Positions 46,842-55,596 are shown, numbered from the stretch's first letter. The stretch: 64,000 bases of DNA from Bacteroidia bacterium (GCA_033391075.1 JAWPMV010000001.1:5766001-5830000), one strand, 5' to 3'. Numbers and translations are program-made. The notes: generated from the letters alone by a model not told the origin.

Positions 46842-47840
46842 ATGTATATGAAAGGTTCAACAGGAAATAAAAATTCGAAATTGATGCAGGAATGGGTGGA
46901 ATACACATTCCGTAAAGAGCCCTTCAAGGTATTTGGCTCCTATTATGTAGATGAAAATGGAGAAGAATATACGACTACAGAGCTGGATGAATTTAAAGTA
47001 ACCCAGGCACAAAATCTGTATCGTACCAAATATCACATTCCCTTTCCCGAAGAAATCAAAGCTATTCGTGAGAAGTACGGACTTTCGGCTGCAAAAATGG
47101 CAGAAGTACTGGATTTCGGAATCAATAGCTATCGACAATATGAAGACGGAGTGGTTCCCAGCCTCGCCAATGCCAAGCTCATTCGCCTGGCTGGAGAACC
47201 CAAACATTTCCTGGGATTTGTAGAGGAAAAAGAAAATATTTTTTCCCCTAATAGTTACCGCAAATTACTGGATCGCATACATGGGTTGATGGGAAGTAAC
47301 AAACTGGAACAGGTCGTCAAATACATATGGAACTTCCACCTCGAGGCCAATGCCTTTACAGGATTTGTAAAGCCCAGCTTTGAGAAAGTCGCCCATTATG
47401 TGATCTATTTCGCCCAGCAGACCCAGCCGATGAAAACCCGTCTGAACAAACTCTTGTTCTATGCAGATTTTCTGCACTTCAAGCATACGGGCTATTCCAT
47501 TTCCGGCTGCAATTACCGAGCGATTCCCTATGGACCGGTTCCCTCTCATTTCAGAGAACTTTTTGGCGTCCTGGAAACAGAAAAATATATCCAGATCGAA
47601 GAAGAATTATCTGATAGTGGACATATGGGTGAAAGGTTCCTGGCCCTTCAGGAATTTGATGCCAGTCTCTTCAGTGAGCAGGAACTGAAGCATATGGAAG
47701 AGGTAGTGGAAAGTATGGGTGAAATGAAGACAAAGGATCTCATTGAGCTTAGCCATGAAGAAGAAGCCTGGCAGGAAAATGAAAAAGAAAGAGAATTGAT
47801 CGATTATCAAGCATATGCCTTTCACCTGAAAGGAATATAG
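46842..47840 (+). CDS. HTH-Panacea (DUF4065/SocA-like) antitoxin, PanA type
   Basis: A 332-residue protein. Residues about 60-125 form a Xre/MqsA-like helix-turn-helix (EEIKAIREKYGLSAAKMAEVLDFGINSYRQYEDGVVPS). The C-terminal half (about 180-320) is a Panacea (DUF4065) domain, with the core KLLFYADFLHFKHTGYSISGCNYRAIPYGPVPSHF broken here into KLLFYADFLHF, TGYSISGCNYRAI and YGPVPSHF. Panacea domains neutralise many unrelated toxins. It follows an MqsR-like gene, giving a complete module. The unusual order, toxin first, also occurs in mqsRA. The start ATG at 46842 could alternatively be the ATG two codons later (46848). Confidence 0.8.
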   Translation: MYMKGSTGNKNSKLMQEWVEYTFRKEPFKVFGSYYVDENGEEYTTTELDEFKVTQAQNLYRTKYHIPFPEEIKAIREKYGLSAAKMAEVLDFGINSYRQYEDGVVPSLANAKLIRLAGEPKHFLGFVEEKENIFSPNSYRKLLDRIHGLMGSNKLEQVVKYIWNFHLEANAFTGFVKPSFEKVAHYVIYFAQQTQPMKTRLNKLLFYADFLHFKHTGYSISGCNYRAIPYGPVPSHFRELFGVLETEKYIQIEEELSDSGHMGERFLALQEFDASLFSEQELKHMEEVVESMGEMKTKDLIELSHEEEAWQENEKERELIDYQAYAFHLKGI

Positions 47841-48093
47841 ACACAACACAATCAAACTAACAACACAGCACAACCCTGAAAAATTTTTTGTCCGATAAGT
47901 ATTCATGCGTTTGATTGAGGGGAGAGCGAATTATTCGCCTCCCTTTCTTTTTTTGCCCTCCATCCCCAAAAGCTTACATCGGTAAGGCCTGCCTGATATT
48001 TGGTTCAATTAAATTCGTTTAATCGTATATTTTTATGAATGTATTAAATGAGTTTATAAACCAAATCGATCTTTTTTATCCTCAAAACAAACC

Positions 48094-48951
48094 ATGGCAA
48101 AAAATAGAAACCAGGCAAGCTTGCGGACAAGGGCCTCAAGAATCGGAGGCGGAGCTATCCTGCTCTGCGCCTTGCTCATAGGGGTACTTTCAACCCAAAG
48201 AAATAATGAACTTCCCAATATTAAGGATACAGATAGTCCTGAGGTCCTTGAAACGGAATCTCTGAATAAAGTCGAGAAACCTCTGCTAACAGAAGCTCCG
48301 GCTGAGACAGAAGTAATTGAAATCACGGCTAGACGGACAGAGTCTGAAAGTACAACAGCTGTCGCTTCCGTTGAGCAAACAGCCTCTAGTGTTCAATACG
48401 GAAGTTTCCAGGCAGAAGTAGAAGGCAATGATGGCAAAGTGCGTTGGAGCACCTTATTTCAGCGACATATCAAAACCTTCGAAATACAGCGCTCCCTGGA
48501 TGATGAAAATTATGAAGTAATCGGGAGAGTAGATGGAGAAGGTTCAGGCTCGTATAGTAAAGAACAGGTCTATGAATACATAGACAATAGCCTTGCTACG
48601 GTTCAAATGCCCCGGGTTTATTACCGAGTCAAACAGATCGGCTTCGATGGCCTGGAAGATTTCAGTGATGTAATCGAATATGAATTTGGACTGGATCTGG
48701 GCCTTTATTCCAGAATTGAAGAAATCCAGGACGGAAAAATCAAGTTGCTCTATGCTGCCGACAGAACTGGCCCTATTTCCTTGCGTTTTTTAAATGTAGC
48801 GGGAGAGATCATCGATAGCCACGAATTGCAGGCGGATTTTGATCCTCAGGCTCTCGCCATTGATGCAAGCAGCTGGAAGGAAGGCAAATATTTTTTGCAG
48901 CTACAAGATGAAGCTACCTCTGTGATGGAGCAATTTATTTACAAAAAATAA
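48094..48951 (+). CDS. Surface protein with FnIII-like domain and T9SS-type C-terminus
   Basis: A 285-residue protein. An N-terminal membrane segment (about 18-34, GGGAILLCALLIGVLS) acts as anchor or signal. Then come a Glu/Thr-rich spacer (about 40-100), a fibronectin-like domain of the kind common before T9SS tails (FEIQRSLDDENYEVIGRV ... YYRVKQIGFDGLEDFSD, about 125-205), and a C-terminal ~75-residue strand-rich region ending in YFLQLQDEATSVMEQFIYKK that resembles a weak type A sorting domain. Function unknown. It ends at a strong terminator, just inside the family-B repeat-bounded segment. Confidence 0.65.
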   Translation: MAKNRNQASLRTRASRIGGGAILLCALLIGVLSTQRNNELPNIKDTDSPEVLETESLNKVEKPLLTEAPAETEVIEITARRTESESTTAVASVEQTASSVQYGSFQAEVEGNDGKVRWSTLFQRHIKTFEIQRSLDDENYEVIGRVDGEGSGSYSKEQVYEYIDNSLATVQMPRVYYRVKQIGFDGLEDFSDVIEYEFGLDLGLYSRIEEIQDGKIKLLYAADRTGPISLRFLNVAGEIIDSHELQADFDPQALAIDASSWKEGKYFLQLQDEATSVMEQFIYKK

Positions 48952-48975
48952 AGACTAATACTTATATATAGAGGA

Positions 48976-48995
48976 AGACACCCTACGGGGTGTCT
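48976..48995 (+). terminator. Terminator after the FnIII-like protein gene
   Basis: AGACACCC and GGGTGTCT (48976-48983 / 48988-48995) pair around a TACG tetraloop, followed by ATTTTATTTT. Textbook intrinsic terminator. Confidence 0.9.
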
Positions 48996-49403
48996 ATTTT
49001 ATTTTCAATAGTTGGTGTGCTCCTGCACGCTTGCACAAAAGAAGCGCACGCTTATTCGTTTGCAGTGGTTTATAAGTGACCAAAAGCCGTACTTATGGTC
49101 GATTTAAAATTAACCATGGAAACTACTGATTATCCATTTGCATTACGAAAACGAGCCTTATTTTTGATCAAAGGCTTGTCTGCAAAATCAGCAATTCCTG
49201 CCAAACGCTCTGTCATCGACTCGACAACTATCACTCAACAGAGCCCTGATCAAAGCCCTTATCGCAAGACCCCATATCCGACTTTTAGTCGGCAAGTAAC
49301 TCTCTACAGCCTCTCTTTGAGCAAAGGGCTTCTGGTACCTCTAAAGAAATCTAATACATCTAGTCTGAATTAAGCTAGGAATTAGCACATATGCATTAAT
49401 GAA
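48996..49403 (+). other. Intergenic interval that may hold a small gene or ncRNA
   Basis: About 410 bp between two plus-strand terminators. It contains a 92-codon frame (49095-49373) ending 30 bp before the second terminator; its protein is Ser/Thr/Lys-rich, has no domain I recognise and looks weakly gene-like. Inverted pairs are also present: GCTCTGT...ACAGAGC and CCGACT TTT AGTCGG (49278-49292). I cannot decide between a small protein, a structured RNA and neutral spacer. Confidence 0.3.
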
Positions 49404-49445
49404 GGCCAGGTCAGGGAATAAAGTATTTCCTGAACCTGGCTTTTT
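49404..49445 (+). terminator. Terminator with no annotated gene immediately upstream
   Basis: GCCAGGT (49405-49411) and ACCTGGC (49434-49440) close a long stem that continues through GGGAATA/TATTTCC, followed by TTTTT. It implies a plus-strand transcript in 48996-49403. Confidence 0.75.
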
Positions 49446-49485
49446 ATATTCCAACTTCCTCTCTCAATTCCCGTCTTTAAACTGG

Positions 49486-49770
49486 ATGAAGCGAAAACCT
49501 CTCATGAGATTTTTCGAACCTGCATTTTGGATTGCAGGCCTAAGTTTCCTGGCATTTTCCAACCCGGAGGAAGAGCATATGTCTTTATGTGTGTTTAAGA
49601 ATCTCGGATGGGAGAATTGTTGGGGATGCGGGATCGGGCATTCAATCTCCTATATTTTCAGAGGAGAATTTGCTGCCTCTTTCGAAGAACACATCTTTGG
49701 AATTCCCATATTCATCATCCTGGTATTTCACATTGTTCACACATTAATCAAGATAAAAAAGACGCTATGA
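49486..49770 (+). CDS. DUF2752-domain membrane protein
   Basis: I start at the ATG at 49486, giving 94 residues. The DUF2752 pattern is clear: CVFKNLGWENCWGCGIGHSISYIFRGEF, quoted here as CVFKNLGWENC followed by WGCGIGHSI, with the family's CxGCGxxR/H motif. Two membrane segments frame it. In Bacteroidota this gene is commonly paired with a TM2 gene, as here, where stop and start overlap in ATGA (49767-49770), a sign of translational coupling. Function unknown. Confidence 0.8.
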   Translation: MKRKPLMRFFEPAFWIAGLSFLAFSNPEEEHMSLCVFKNLGWENCWGCGIGHSISYIFRGEFAASFEEHIFGIPIFIILVFHIVHTLIKIKKTL

Positions 49771-50123
49771 GCCAAGATCTAATCATGTTCTTCCCCGATG
49801 CAGATCCAGAAGAATTACACTATTTGGAAGACGTAACAGAGGGATTTGATGAAAAACAGCTCCAGATGTTTGCTGCCATGTATCGCACCAAACGACAAAG
49901 CACCCAAACCATCTTACTGACTACGCTTCTCGGTTTTATTGGACTTGCGGGAATCAACCGTTTTCTGATGAATCAAATCGGAATGGGTATTGCCTATCTC
50001 CTGACCGGAGGATTTTGCCTGATCGGTACCATCATTGATGCCATCAATCACAAAAGAATGACCCTCGATTTCAATATTGCCCAAATGAATGAATGCGCAA
50101 GCATCGTTATGAGAAGAGGGTAG
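49767..50123 (+). CDS. TM2-domain membrane protein
   Basis: A 118-residue protein that starts inside the stop codon of the DUF2752 gene (ATGA). The N-terminal 45 residues are acidic and helical. The TM2 domain (about 48-100) has two membrane helices joined by the conserved GxxRFLxxxxxxGI turn (GLAGINRFLMNQIGMGIAYL) and ends in a basic tail. Role unknown; TM2 domains occur in small envelope proteins. The coupling suggests a complex with its neighbour. Confidence 0.8.
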   Translation: MSQDLIMFFPDADPEELHYLEDVTEGFDEKQLQMFAAMYRTKRQSTQTILLTTLLGFIGLAGINRFLMNQIGMGIAYLLTGGFCLIGTIIDAINHKRMTLDFNIAQMNECASIVMRRG

Positions 50124-50187
50124 AAAAGTCAGAATAAGGATTAGCGATTGGAGAAGGGAGAGGGAAGTCGTAAAGTGATTTCACTTT

Positions 50188-50316
50188 CTCCCATTTGAAC
50201 CCTTTCCCGCGAGCCTCATTTCCCTTAATGCTCAATTAATGGAAATGTGCTGCAAGTCCTTTTATCTTATGGCCAGGCAGGTCGTTTCCTTTTTTTCATA
50301 CAAAGGGAAAAGGGCC
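50188..50316 (-). repeat. Intergenic repeat, family B copy 2 (inverted)
   Basis: The reverse complement matches the copy at 46034-46164 along its length, including GGAAACGACCTGCCTGGCC and GAGCATTAAGGGAAATG. It fills much of the 389-bp gap after the TM2 gene; I see nothing else in that gap. Confidence 0.75.
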
Positions 50317-50512
50317 ATGAAGGGAAGGATTCAAATCTGGCCAGATAAATAATTCTTTATCTGAGTTAGCAGTCAGAAAGCTCTTGCTTTCCCTTCAATA
50401 AAATATCCTAGTAAGTTTTATACTATGCAGGCTTCTTTCATAGAGGGCTGCATTTTGTTTTCTGCCTGAAATATGGGATTTTTAGGAGCATAAGAAGAAA
50501 ACACAAAATCAT

Positions 50513-51139
50513 ATGAAAAAGCTAGCTATCACCTGTCTAATCCTAAGTGGATGGTTTACACAACTGGGAGCACAAGACCTTCAAGATCAATTGGTTGATG
50601 AACTTTGTACCTGCGTCACGGAAGAAGTAAGCCCGGATGCAGATGCAGAAACGGTAAAAATGGAACTGGGCCTTTGTATGCTCAACATTACCTCTGGCCG
50701 TAGCAAGGAAATTGAAGAAGAAATGGGCATAGACCTCAGTTCGCCGAATGGATTTCGAGAATTTGGCGAACAACTCGGAGGCGTACTGGCCCTGAAATGT
50801 GAAAAATTTGTCGAACTCCTTTTCCAGGCAAAAGATGGAGAAGCCAGCCTGGCCGATGAAGCCATGGAAGAACGAAAGGGAGAGGTCAATAGAAAAAATA
50901 CACGCAGCTACGAAGGAAAAATAGAAAAACTTGCCGGAAATGATATCATGATCCTTCGACTGAGTGGAGGCGAGGAATTCTATTGTATAGACGAATTTAC
51001 AGGCTTTGGCTTACTAAGATTTAAAAAGGACCTTATTGGAAAAGAAGTTCAACTTACCTACTTCAGCCGAAAAGTCTTTGATAAAGATTCTTTTGAATTT
51101 GTCGAACGAAAAATCGTCAGTACGTTGGAAATGAAATAA
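50513..51139 (+). CDS. Hypothetical secreted protein
   Basis: A 208-residue protein with a signal peptide (MKKLAITCLILSGWFTQLGAQ). Residues 25-115 are helical and acidic with Cys at several places (ELCTCV, GLCML, LKCEKF), hinting at disulfides. Residues 120-205 are strand-rich. I recognise no family. It lies 13 bp before the DUF2306 gene and shares strand with the three genes that follow, so 50513-53121 may be one operon. Confidence 0.65.
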   Translation: MKKLAITCLILSGWFTQLGAQDLQDQLVDELCTCVTEEVSPDADAETVKMELGLCMLNITSGRSKEIEEEMGIDLSSPNGFREFGEQLGGVLALKCEKFVELLFQAKDGEASLADEAMEERKGEVNRKNTRSYEGKIEKLAGNDIMILRLSGGEEFYCIDEFTGFGLLRFKKDLIGKEVQLTYFSRKVFDKDSFEFVERKIVSTLEMK

Positions 51140-51152
51140 TTTCCCCTAATCC

Positions 51153-51803
51153 ATGTCCGCACACACACAAAAGTTCCTGAGGAATCCTTCGCTCTTATGG
51201 TCAGGAGGCATTCTCATGGCCTATCTCTACTTTTGTTATCTGATGCTGGATATCAGCTTGCAGTACATTCCCTTTGATACAGATGTCGCCTTTCTACGAA
51301 TCAAGCAGGATTACATAGAACTGAAGCATTATAAGCTGGCCTTCTTTACCCATGTCTATACCTCTTTTTTCTGTTTACTAGCAGGCTTTACCCAATTTTC
51401 TCCCTATGTCCGTAAAAAACTCCCGGCCTTGCACAGATCCGGAGGATGGCTCTATGCAGTAAGTATCCTCTTTCTGGCTGCTCCTTCCGGTTTTATAATA
51501 GGCATTTATGCGAATGGAGGCCTTCCCTCGCAAATCGCCTTCTGCTTATTGGCTTTGCTCTGGATATGGACGACGGGAAAAGCGATTTGGGAGATCAAAG
51601 CGAAAAACTACCAGGCACATAGATTCTTTATGATTCGAAGTTTTGCCCTGACGATGAGTGCCATTACGCTCAGGGCCTGGAAATACATTATCGTTGCCTT
51701 ATTCCACCCCAGACCTATGGATGTTTATATGATCGTAGCCTGGTTGGGATGGGTACTCAATCTTTTACTAGCAGAATACATCATTTATAGATTAAAAAAA
51801 TGA
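51153..51803 (+). CDS. DUF2306-domain membrane protein
   Basis: A 216-residue inner-membrane protein with about six membrane segments. The DUF2306 signature is present (HVYTSFFCLLAGFTQF, HRSGGWLYAVSILF, HRFFMIRSFALTMSAITLR), with conserved His and Arg residues that could bind haem or a metal. Its stop codon overlaps the next start in ATGA (51800-51803). Function unknown. Confidence 0.8.
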   Translation: MSAHTQKFLRNPSLLWSGGILMAYLYFCYLMLDISLQYIPFDTDVAFLRIKQDYIELKHYKLAFFTHVYTSFFCLLAGFTQFSPYVRKKLPALHRSGGWLYAVSILFLAAPSGFIIGIYANGGLPSQIAFCLLALLWIWTTGKAIWEIKAKNYQAHRFFMIRSFALTMSAITLRAWKYIIVALFHPRPMDVYMIVAWLGWVLNLLLAEYIIYRLKK

Positions 51804-52693
51804 AACGATTCATCTTTCCCCTGCTCTGTCTTTTCCTCTTCGCATGTGGAGAAGAAAAACAAGCTCCAGAGACCGCAGAAACAAGCGCAAGTGAGCAAGC
51901 TCCTTCAGAAGAAATTGCTGTCTCAACGCCTCCTTCTTCTGAAAATCCAGCTGTCCTGGACCATGATCCCCTGGGCATGTATGTGGGTTCTTTTGAAGCT
52001 GCAAAATATGGGGCAGGCAATGCTCCCTCTTATAGCAATCTGATCAATATCTCCATCAATCGGATAGAGGAAGATAAAGTCTATGGTCATAGCGTAGTAG
52101 CTGGAAATATCCGCCCATTTGAAGGTAGTTTAAAAAAGGTCGGTGATACCAATTATATGGTAGAGGCCAAAGAACCCGGTGATGATCGCTATGATGGTTC
52201 ATTCAAATTTTCGATCATACTGGGAACAAAACCTTCTATTAATGGAACCTGGGTAGCCAATGATACAAAGCTTGCCGTAACAGAACGTAAGTATGAGTTG
52301 CAAAAAAGGAAGTATGATTATAATCCCGAATTAGATTTGCCAGAATCTGTCACCTATGATGGGCTCTATGATACCTGGAGTGGAGATGAAGCAGAAACCC
52401 TCACCTCTTCGGTAACACAACTCAATGCCTCCAAAGCTTTACTCAAAAAACAAGAGGTTGAAAATCTGTATAAAGCCGATTTAGAATTTATCAGAAATGC
52501 AGTATATGCCCGTCATGGATACTCCTTCAAAAATCGTAGGGTTCGTTATGTCTTTGACAACTATGTGGACTGGTATATCCCGATTTCTACTGACATCCGT
52601 GATCAATTAACAGAAGTAGAAAGAGAAAACATTGCCCTACTCAAACGCTATGAAGAACATGCTGAGGAGTATTATGATTCTTTTGGTCGATAA
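51800..52693 (+). CDS. YARHG-domain lipoprotein
   Basis: A 297-residue lipoprotein with lipobox LFAC (C16). A Glu/Ser/Pro-rich spacer follows (about 17-55), then a beta-rich middle domain (about 60-170). The C-terminal YARHG domain (about 213-285) has NAVYARHGYSFKNRRVRYVFDNYVDWY, seen as AVYARHGYSF and VFDNYVDWYIP. It is translationally coupled to the DUF2306 gene. YARHG domains are extracytoplasmic and of unknown function. Confidence 0.85.
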   Translation: MKRFIFPLLCLFLFACGEEKQAPETAETSASEQAPSEEIAVSTPPSSENPAVLDHDPLGMYVGSFEAAKYGAGNAPSYSNLINISINRIEEDKVYGHSVVAGNIRPFEGSLKKVGDTNYMVEAKEPGDDRYDGSFKFSIILGTKPSINGTWVANDTKLAVTERKYELQKRKYDYNPELDLPESVTYDGLYDTWSGDEAETLTSSVTQLNASKALLKKQEVENLYKADLEFIRNAVYARHGYSFKNRRVRYVFDNYVDWYIPISTDIRDQLTEVERENIALLKRYEEHAEEYYDSFGR

Positions 52694-52734
52694 ATAGAAT
52701 ATTCCTTTTTTTGAAAAAAATTATCCCCTCAATT

Positions 52735-53121
52735 ATGGGTAGTAAAGTAAAATTATACGACGTATTTGGTGAATTGCTCTATGTCCTGGCTATGGCGGAT
52801 GGAGTGATTCAGGAAGAAGAAATTGAAACTCTGGAAAAGATGCTTGCGGATCATCCCTGGGGTAAGGAGATCAAATGGTCCTTCGATTATGAGCGCAAAC
52901 AGGAGAGCGACATAGAAGACCTCTACAAAAAGGTAATCCTCTTTTGCCAGGACTATGGTCCTGATCCTGAGTATCAGGCCATGTTGGATGTCATGGAGAA
53001 AATGGCAGAGGCTTCTGCCGGCGTAGACAAATCAGAAAAAACAGTTATGGACAGCTTTACCAAAGGGCTGACCGAGCGTTTTAAAAAGGATATTAAAAAT
53101 TTGAGAGATTCAGGTCAATAG
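52735..53121 (+). CDS. TerB-like (tellurite resistance TerB family) protein
   Basis: I start at the ATG at 52735 (128 residues); the frame also opens at an upstream TTG. The helical chain has the TerB-type opening LYVLAMADGVIQEEEIETLEKML, an EF-hand-like acidic loop. Such domains bind metals and occur in stress and conflict contexts. The 3' end overlaps by 7 bp the convergent haloperoxidase gene, and the overlap forms the hairpin at 53106-53131. Confidence 0.65.
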   Translation: MGSKVKLYDVFGELLYVLAMADGVIQEEEIETLEKMLADHPWGKEIKWSFDYERKQESDIEDLYKKVILFCQDYGPDPEYQAMLDVMEKMAEASAGVDKSEKTVMDSFTKGLTERFKKDIKNLRDSGQ

Positions 53122-53131
53122 ACCTGAATCT
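53106..53131. terminator. Terminator built from overlapping coding 3' ends
   Basis: AGATTCAGGTC (53106-53116) and GACCTGAATCT (53121-53131) form a perfect 11-bp stem with loop AATA, followed by TTTTCTGTTTT on the plus strand. It lies inside the ends of both the TerB-like gene and the convergent haloperoxidase gene, so it is coding and terminating at once. Confidence 0.85.
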
Positions 53132-55316
53132 TTTCTGTTTTATCAATTCCCTCACCTTTCAGCTTCAGGAAATATACACCTGGGGCTACCCGCGCCAAAT
53201 CCAGTTCGAGGTATACAAAATTACCCGCTACAGGCAGGTTTTGATACAAAACTCTCCTTCCATCCGCAGCGATCAGCTCTGCTTCAATTTCCGGAGCTTC
53301 CTGATCTATCGCTACATATAGGAAGCTACCGCTTCTTACAGGATTAGGATAGGCAAACTGATCGGGATTATCCAAGGCAGGATTTTCTACTCCCTGGAAA
53401 AGATTCTTGGCTTTAGTGAAGGCATCAACGCCTACTTTTTCCCCAATCAATCTTCCTGGGATATCATCTGCAGGTGGGTGAATCCCTCCCCAGATACGCG
53501 AGAGACTGGTCTGGTCTGATGCATCTCTATAAGTCGCCCATTGCAGAATAATGTCCTGACTAGGCCCATCTTCAAATACCAGAAATTCATTTTGCCTGGC
53601 TACAAACTCTCCCATACCTCCCGGAAAAAACGGATCTCCCGTAAACATAGTCAGGACTTCAGATGCCGCTCTCGAATAGGTTGAATGCCCGGAAACATAT
53701 CCAGCAAAGTTTGGGGTAACAAAACTGGGCCGCTGATAGGGCCACCAATTTTCCCCCAGTATCCATCCTACCCCGGCAACTGATGTATCCGGATCAATGA
53801 TGAAATCCGGTCCTCTCCAGGCCTTTATTTTAATTTTACCAATATTCTGCTGTTGAATCCCTGCAAGTGGATCACCGGCTCGTACCAGTTCCACCAGGCC
53901 TGGCGTAAGCTCGATCCCATTAGGATCGTAGTTCTCGTCATTGGGATCAGAAGCCTGTCCTCTCGCGATCATCAATCGTAAAGCAGAAACAGGCCGTACA
54001 TAATCATAATATCCTTTGATTCCCCAGGCGGAGATGGCAGCATCATGCATGGCCCCACCCAATGTCAGATAGGTTTTCACATCCCATTCCAAATCATCCA
54101 GGATATCTCCCTGTCCTTCAAATCTTTTCACCAAATCAGGATGATCCGACACATAGTTTAGAATCGTAAACCAGTGTCCGGGAGGCGTTTCAGAATCCGG
54201 ACCATCGGCCCAAAATTCAGCCAGAACCCGAGCATAATCCCCACGAGGAACCATTTGAGGTTCATAAGGCTGTCCGGTAGCTGGATTGAGTGCATGTCCC
54301 GTACCAATATCACCTCCCTCCAGTTCTTTATAGAAGTTAGGAAGGTCTTCTATGGTTTGCGGAAATTCATCAATATTGGTATTGCCCAAAGCTCCCGGAG
54401 AGATGTCCCACATCACTCCATCACTGGGATCAAGATGGGAAGACCAGAGGGCTACAATTTCGAAGCCCCATTGATAATCAGTGTAATCATTATTTTCACG
54501 ATCCGTAGGCAAATAGGGCGGCGGACCGGGATCATGGTAGACATAAAAGTCGGTTCCGAATTTCTCATATAGAGTCAGATCAGATCGATTCAGGGCAAAA
54601 GGCAATACTTTCCCCCATTCTGGACTGAGGAAAGGAGGCACATCTCCAGGGATGGGATTTCCGGATTGATCAATGAATATCTGAAAAGTAAGGGGTTGCC
54701 AGCGATTGGGATCCGTGATAAAGGGGTTTCCCTGATCATTGGGATCCATGGGGAAGTTTAGGGGAACATAGTATTCATTTCTATAGTCCTCTTCCTCATT
54801 TGATCCATCGGTTCTCCCGTAGTTGATCAGACCCTGACCGACATAATTACCCAGAGCAGAAGGATTGCCATTTTGATAGGCAACAGAAATATCATTGATA
54901 TCATAACCCAGAGCCGTCATGAGGGAATCGACTCTATCCATGGTTTCCTCAGCACCTGGAGAATTTTGAAAACGATGTCTGATTAAGCGAGCCATAGCAA
55001 AACTCATGGCCTCTTCTCTTGCTTCCTGAATATCTCCGGTATAAGGAAAATCTTCAAAGGGCAAGGGAAAACTATGGAGGTTCTTTCCGAGAAAATAGGT
55101 TTCTGCCCCATCTTCAAAAACTGCCCATATATCATACATGGCAACCGATGAATGAAACAGATTTCGGGCATGTACAGTAGGCCGGGCAAAATCTGTCCGG
55201 ATCGCTTCCAGCAAAACTTCATTCCATTTACGGGCCACAGAATGTTGAGCCAGAATATCCTGGGGAAAGAGGATCAGAAAAGATAATAACAGGTACAGGC
55301 AGGCTAAAATTCTCAT
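53115..55316 (-). CDS. Vanadium-dependent haloperoxidase-like (PAP2) protein with T9SS sorting domain
   Basis: A 733-residue secreted protein with a signal peptide (...ILFPQDILAQ). The vanadate/phosphate pocket of the PAP2/VHPO superfamily is visible: NFAGYVSGHSTYSRA (SGH) and SRIWGGIHPPADD (R-x3-GIHP-x2-D), with a likely upstream Lys/Arg site. The C-terminal ~80 residues form a type A T9SS sorting domain (AYPNPVRSGSFLYV ... LARVAPGVYFLKL). It would oxidise halides or act as an acid phosphatase outside the cell; which cannot be told. Monocistronic, with CAAAGATA at 55458-55465 (minus TATCTTTG) as a possible -7. Confidence 0.88.
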   Translation of the reverse strand: MRILACLYLLLSFLILFPQDILAQHSVARKWNEVLLEAIRTDFARPTVHARNLFHSSVAMYDIWAVFEDGAETYFLGKNLHSFPLPFEDFPYTGDIQEAREEAMSFAMARLIRHRFQNSPGAEETMDRVDSLMTALGYDINDISVAYQNGNPSALGNYVGQGLINYGRTDGSNEEEDYRNEYYVPLNFPMDPNDQGNPFITDPNRWQPLTFQIFIDQSGNPIPGDVPPFLSPEWGKVLPFALNRSDLTLYEKFGTDFYVYHDPGPPPYLPTDRENNDYTDYQWGFEIVALWSSHLDPSDGVMWDISPGALGNTNIDEFPQTIEDLPNFYKELEGGDIGTGHALNPATGQPYEPQMVPRGDYARVLAEFWADGPDSETPPGHWFTILNYVSDHPDLVKRFEGQGDILDDLEWDVKTYLTLGGAMHDAAISAWGIKGYYDYVRPVSALRLMIARGQASDPNDENYDPNGIELTPGLVELVRAGDPLAGIQQQNIGKIKIKAWRGPDFIIDPDTSVAGVGWILGENWWPYQRPSFVTPNFAGYVSGHSTYSRAASEVLTMFTGDPFFPGGMGEFVARQNEFLVFEDGPSQDIILQWATYRDASDQTSLSRIWGGIHPPADDIPGRLIGEKVGVDAFTKAKNLFQGVENPALDNPDQFAYPNPVRSGSFLYVAIDQEAPEIEAELIAADGRRVLYQNLPVAGNFVYLELDLARVAPGVYFLKLKGEGIDKTEKIQVY

Positions 55317-55596
55317 GCTCTGGTTGATTAGTAAAGGTTAAGTGCAATATCAATCATTTTCTATACTTGATCCAGACTCTTGTATGTGCTCTTCCTCTAA
55401 AAAAGAAATACAAAAATCAATTTCAAGAATAATGATGGCTACTAAATTGGGTGAAAACAAAGATACATATAATCTCCTGTATATGACATAAAGGCTAGAT
55501 GCTAATTCAATTGCTTTTTGTCACTATTAGAGTCGTAATTTTCTTTAATTTCGCTGCGCATACCTAAGACAATTATCCAAGTTCAAAGCCCTATTT

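Noticed and set aside
46771-46869. Short ATG frame between toxin and antitoxin genes
   Set aside because: It is out of frame with the antitoxin and has no convincing start context or hydrophobic pattern; the spacer is probably leader sequence.
49095-49373. A 92-codon frame in the interval between two terminators
   Set aside because: Not called as a gene because composition is unlike its neighbours and no motif is present, but kept as part of the possible small-transcript finding.
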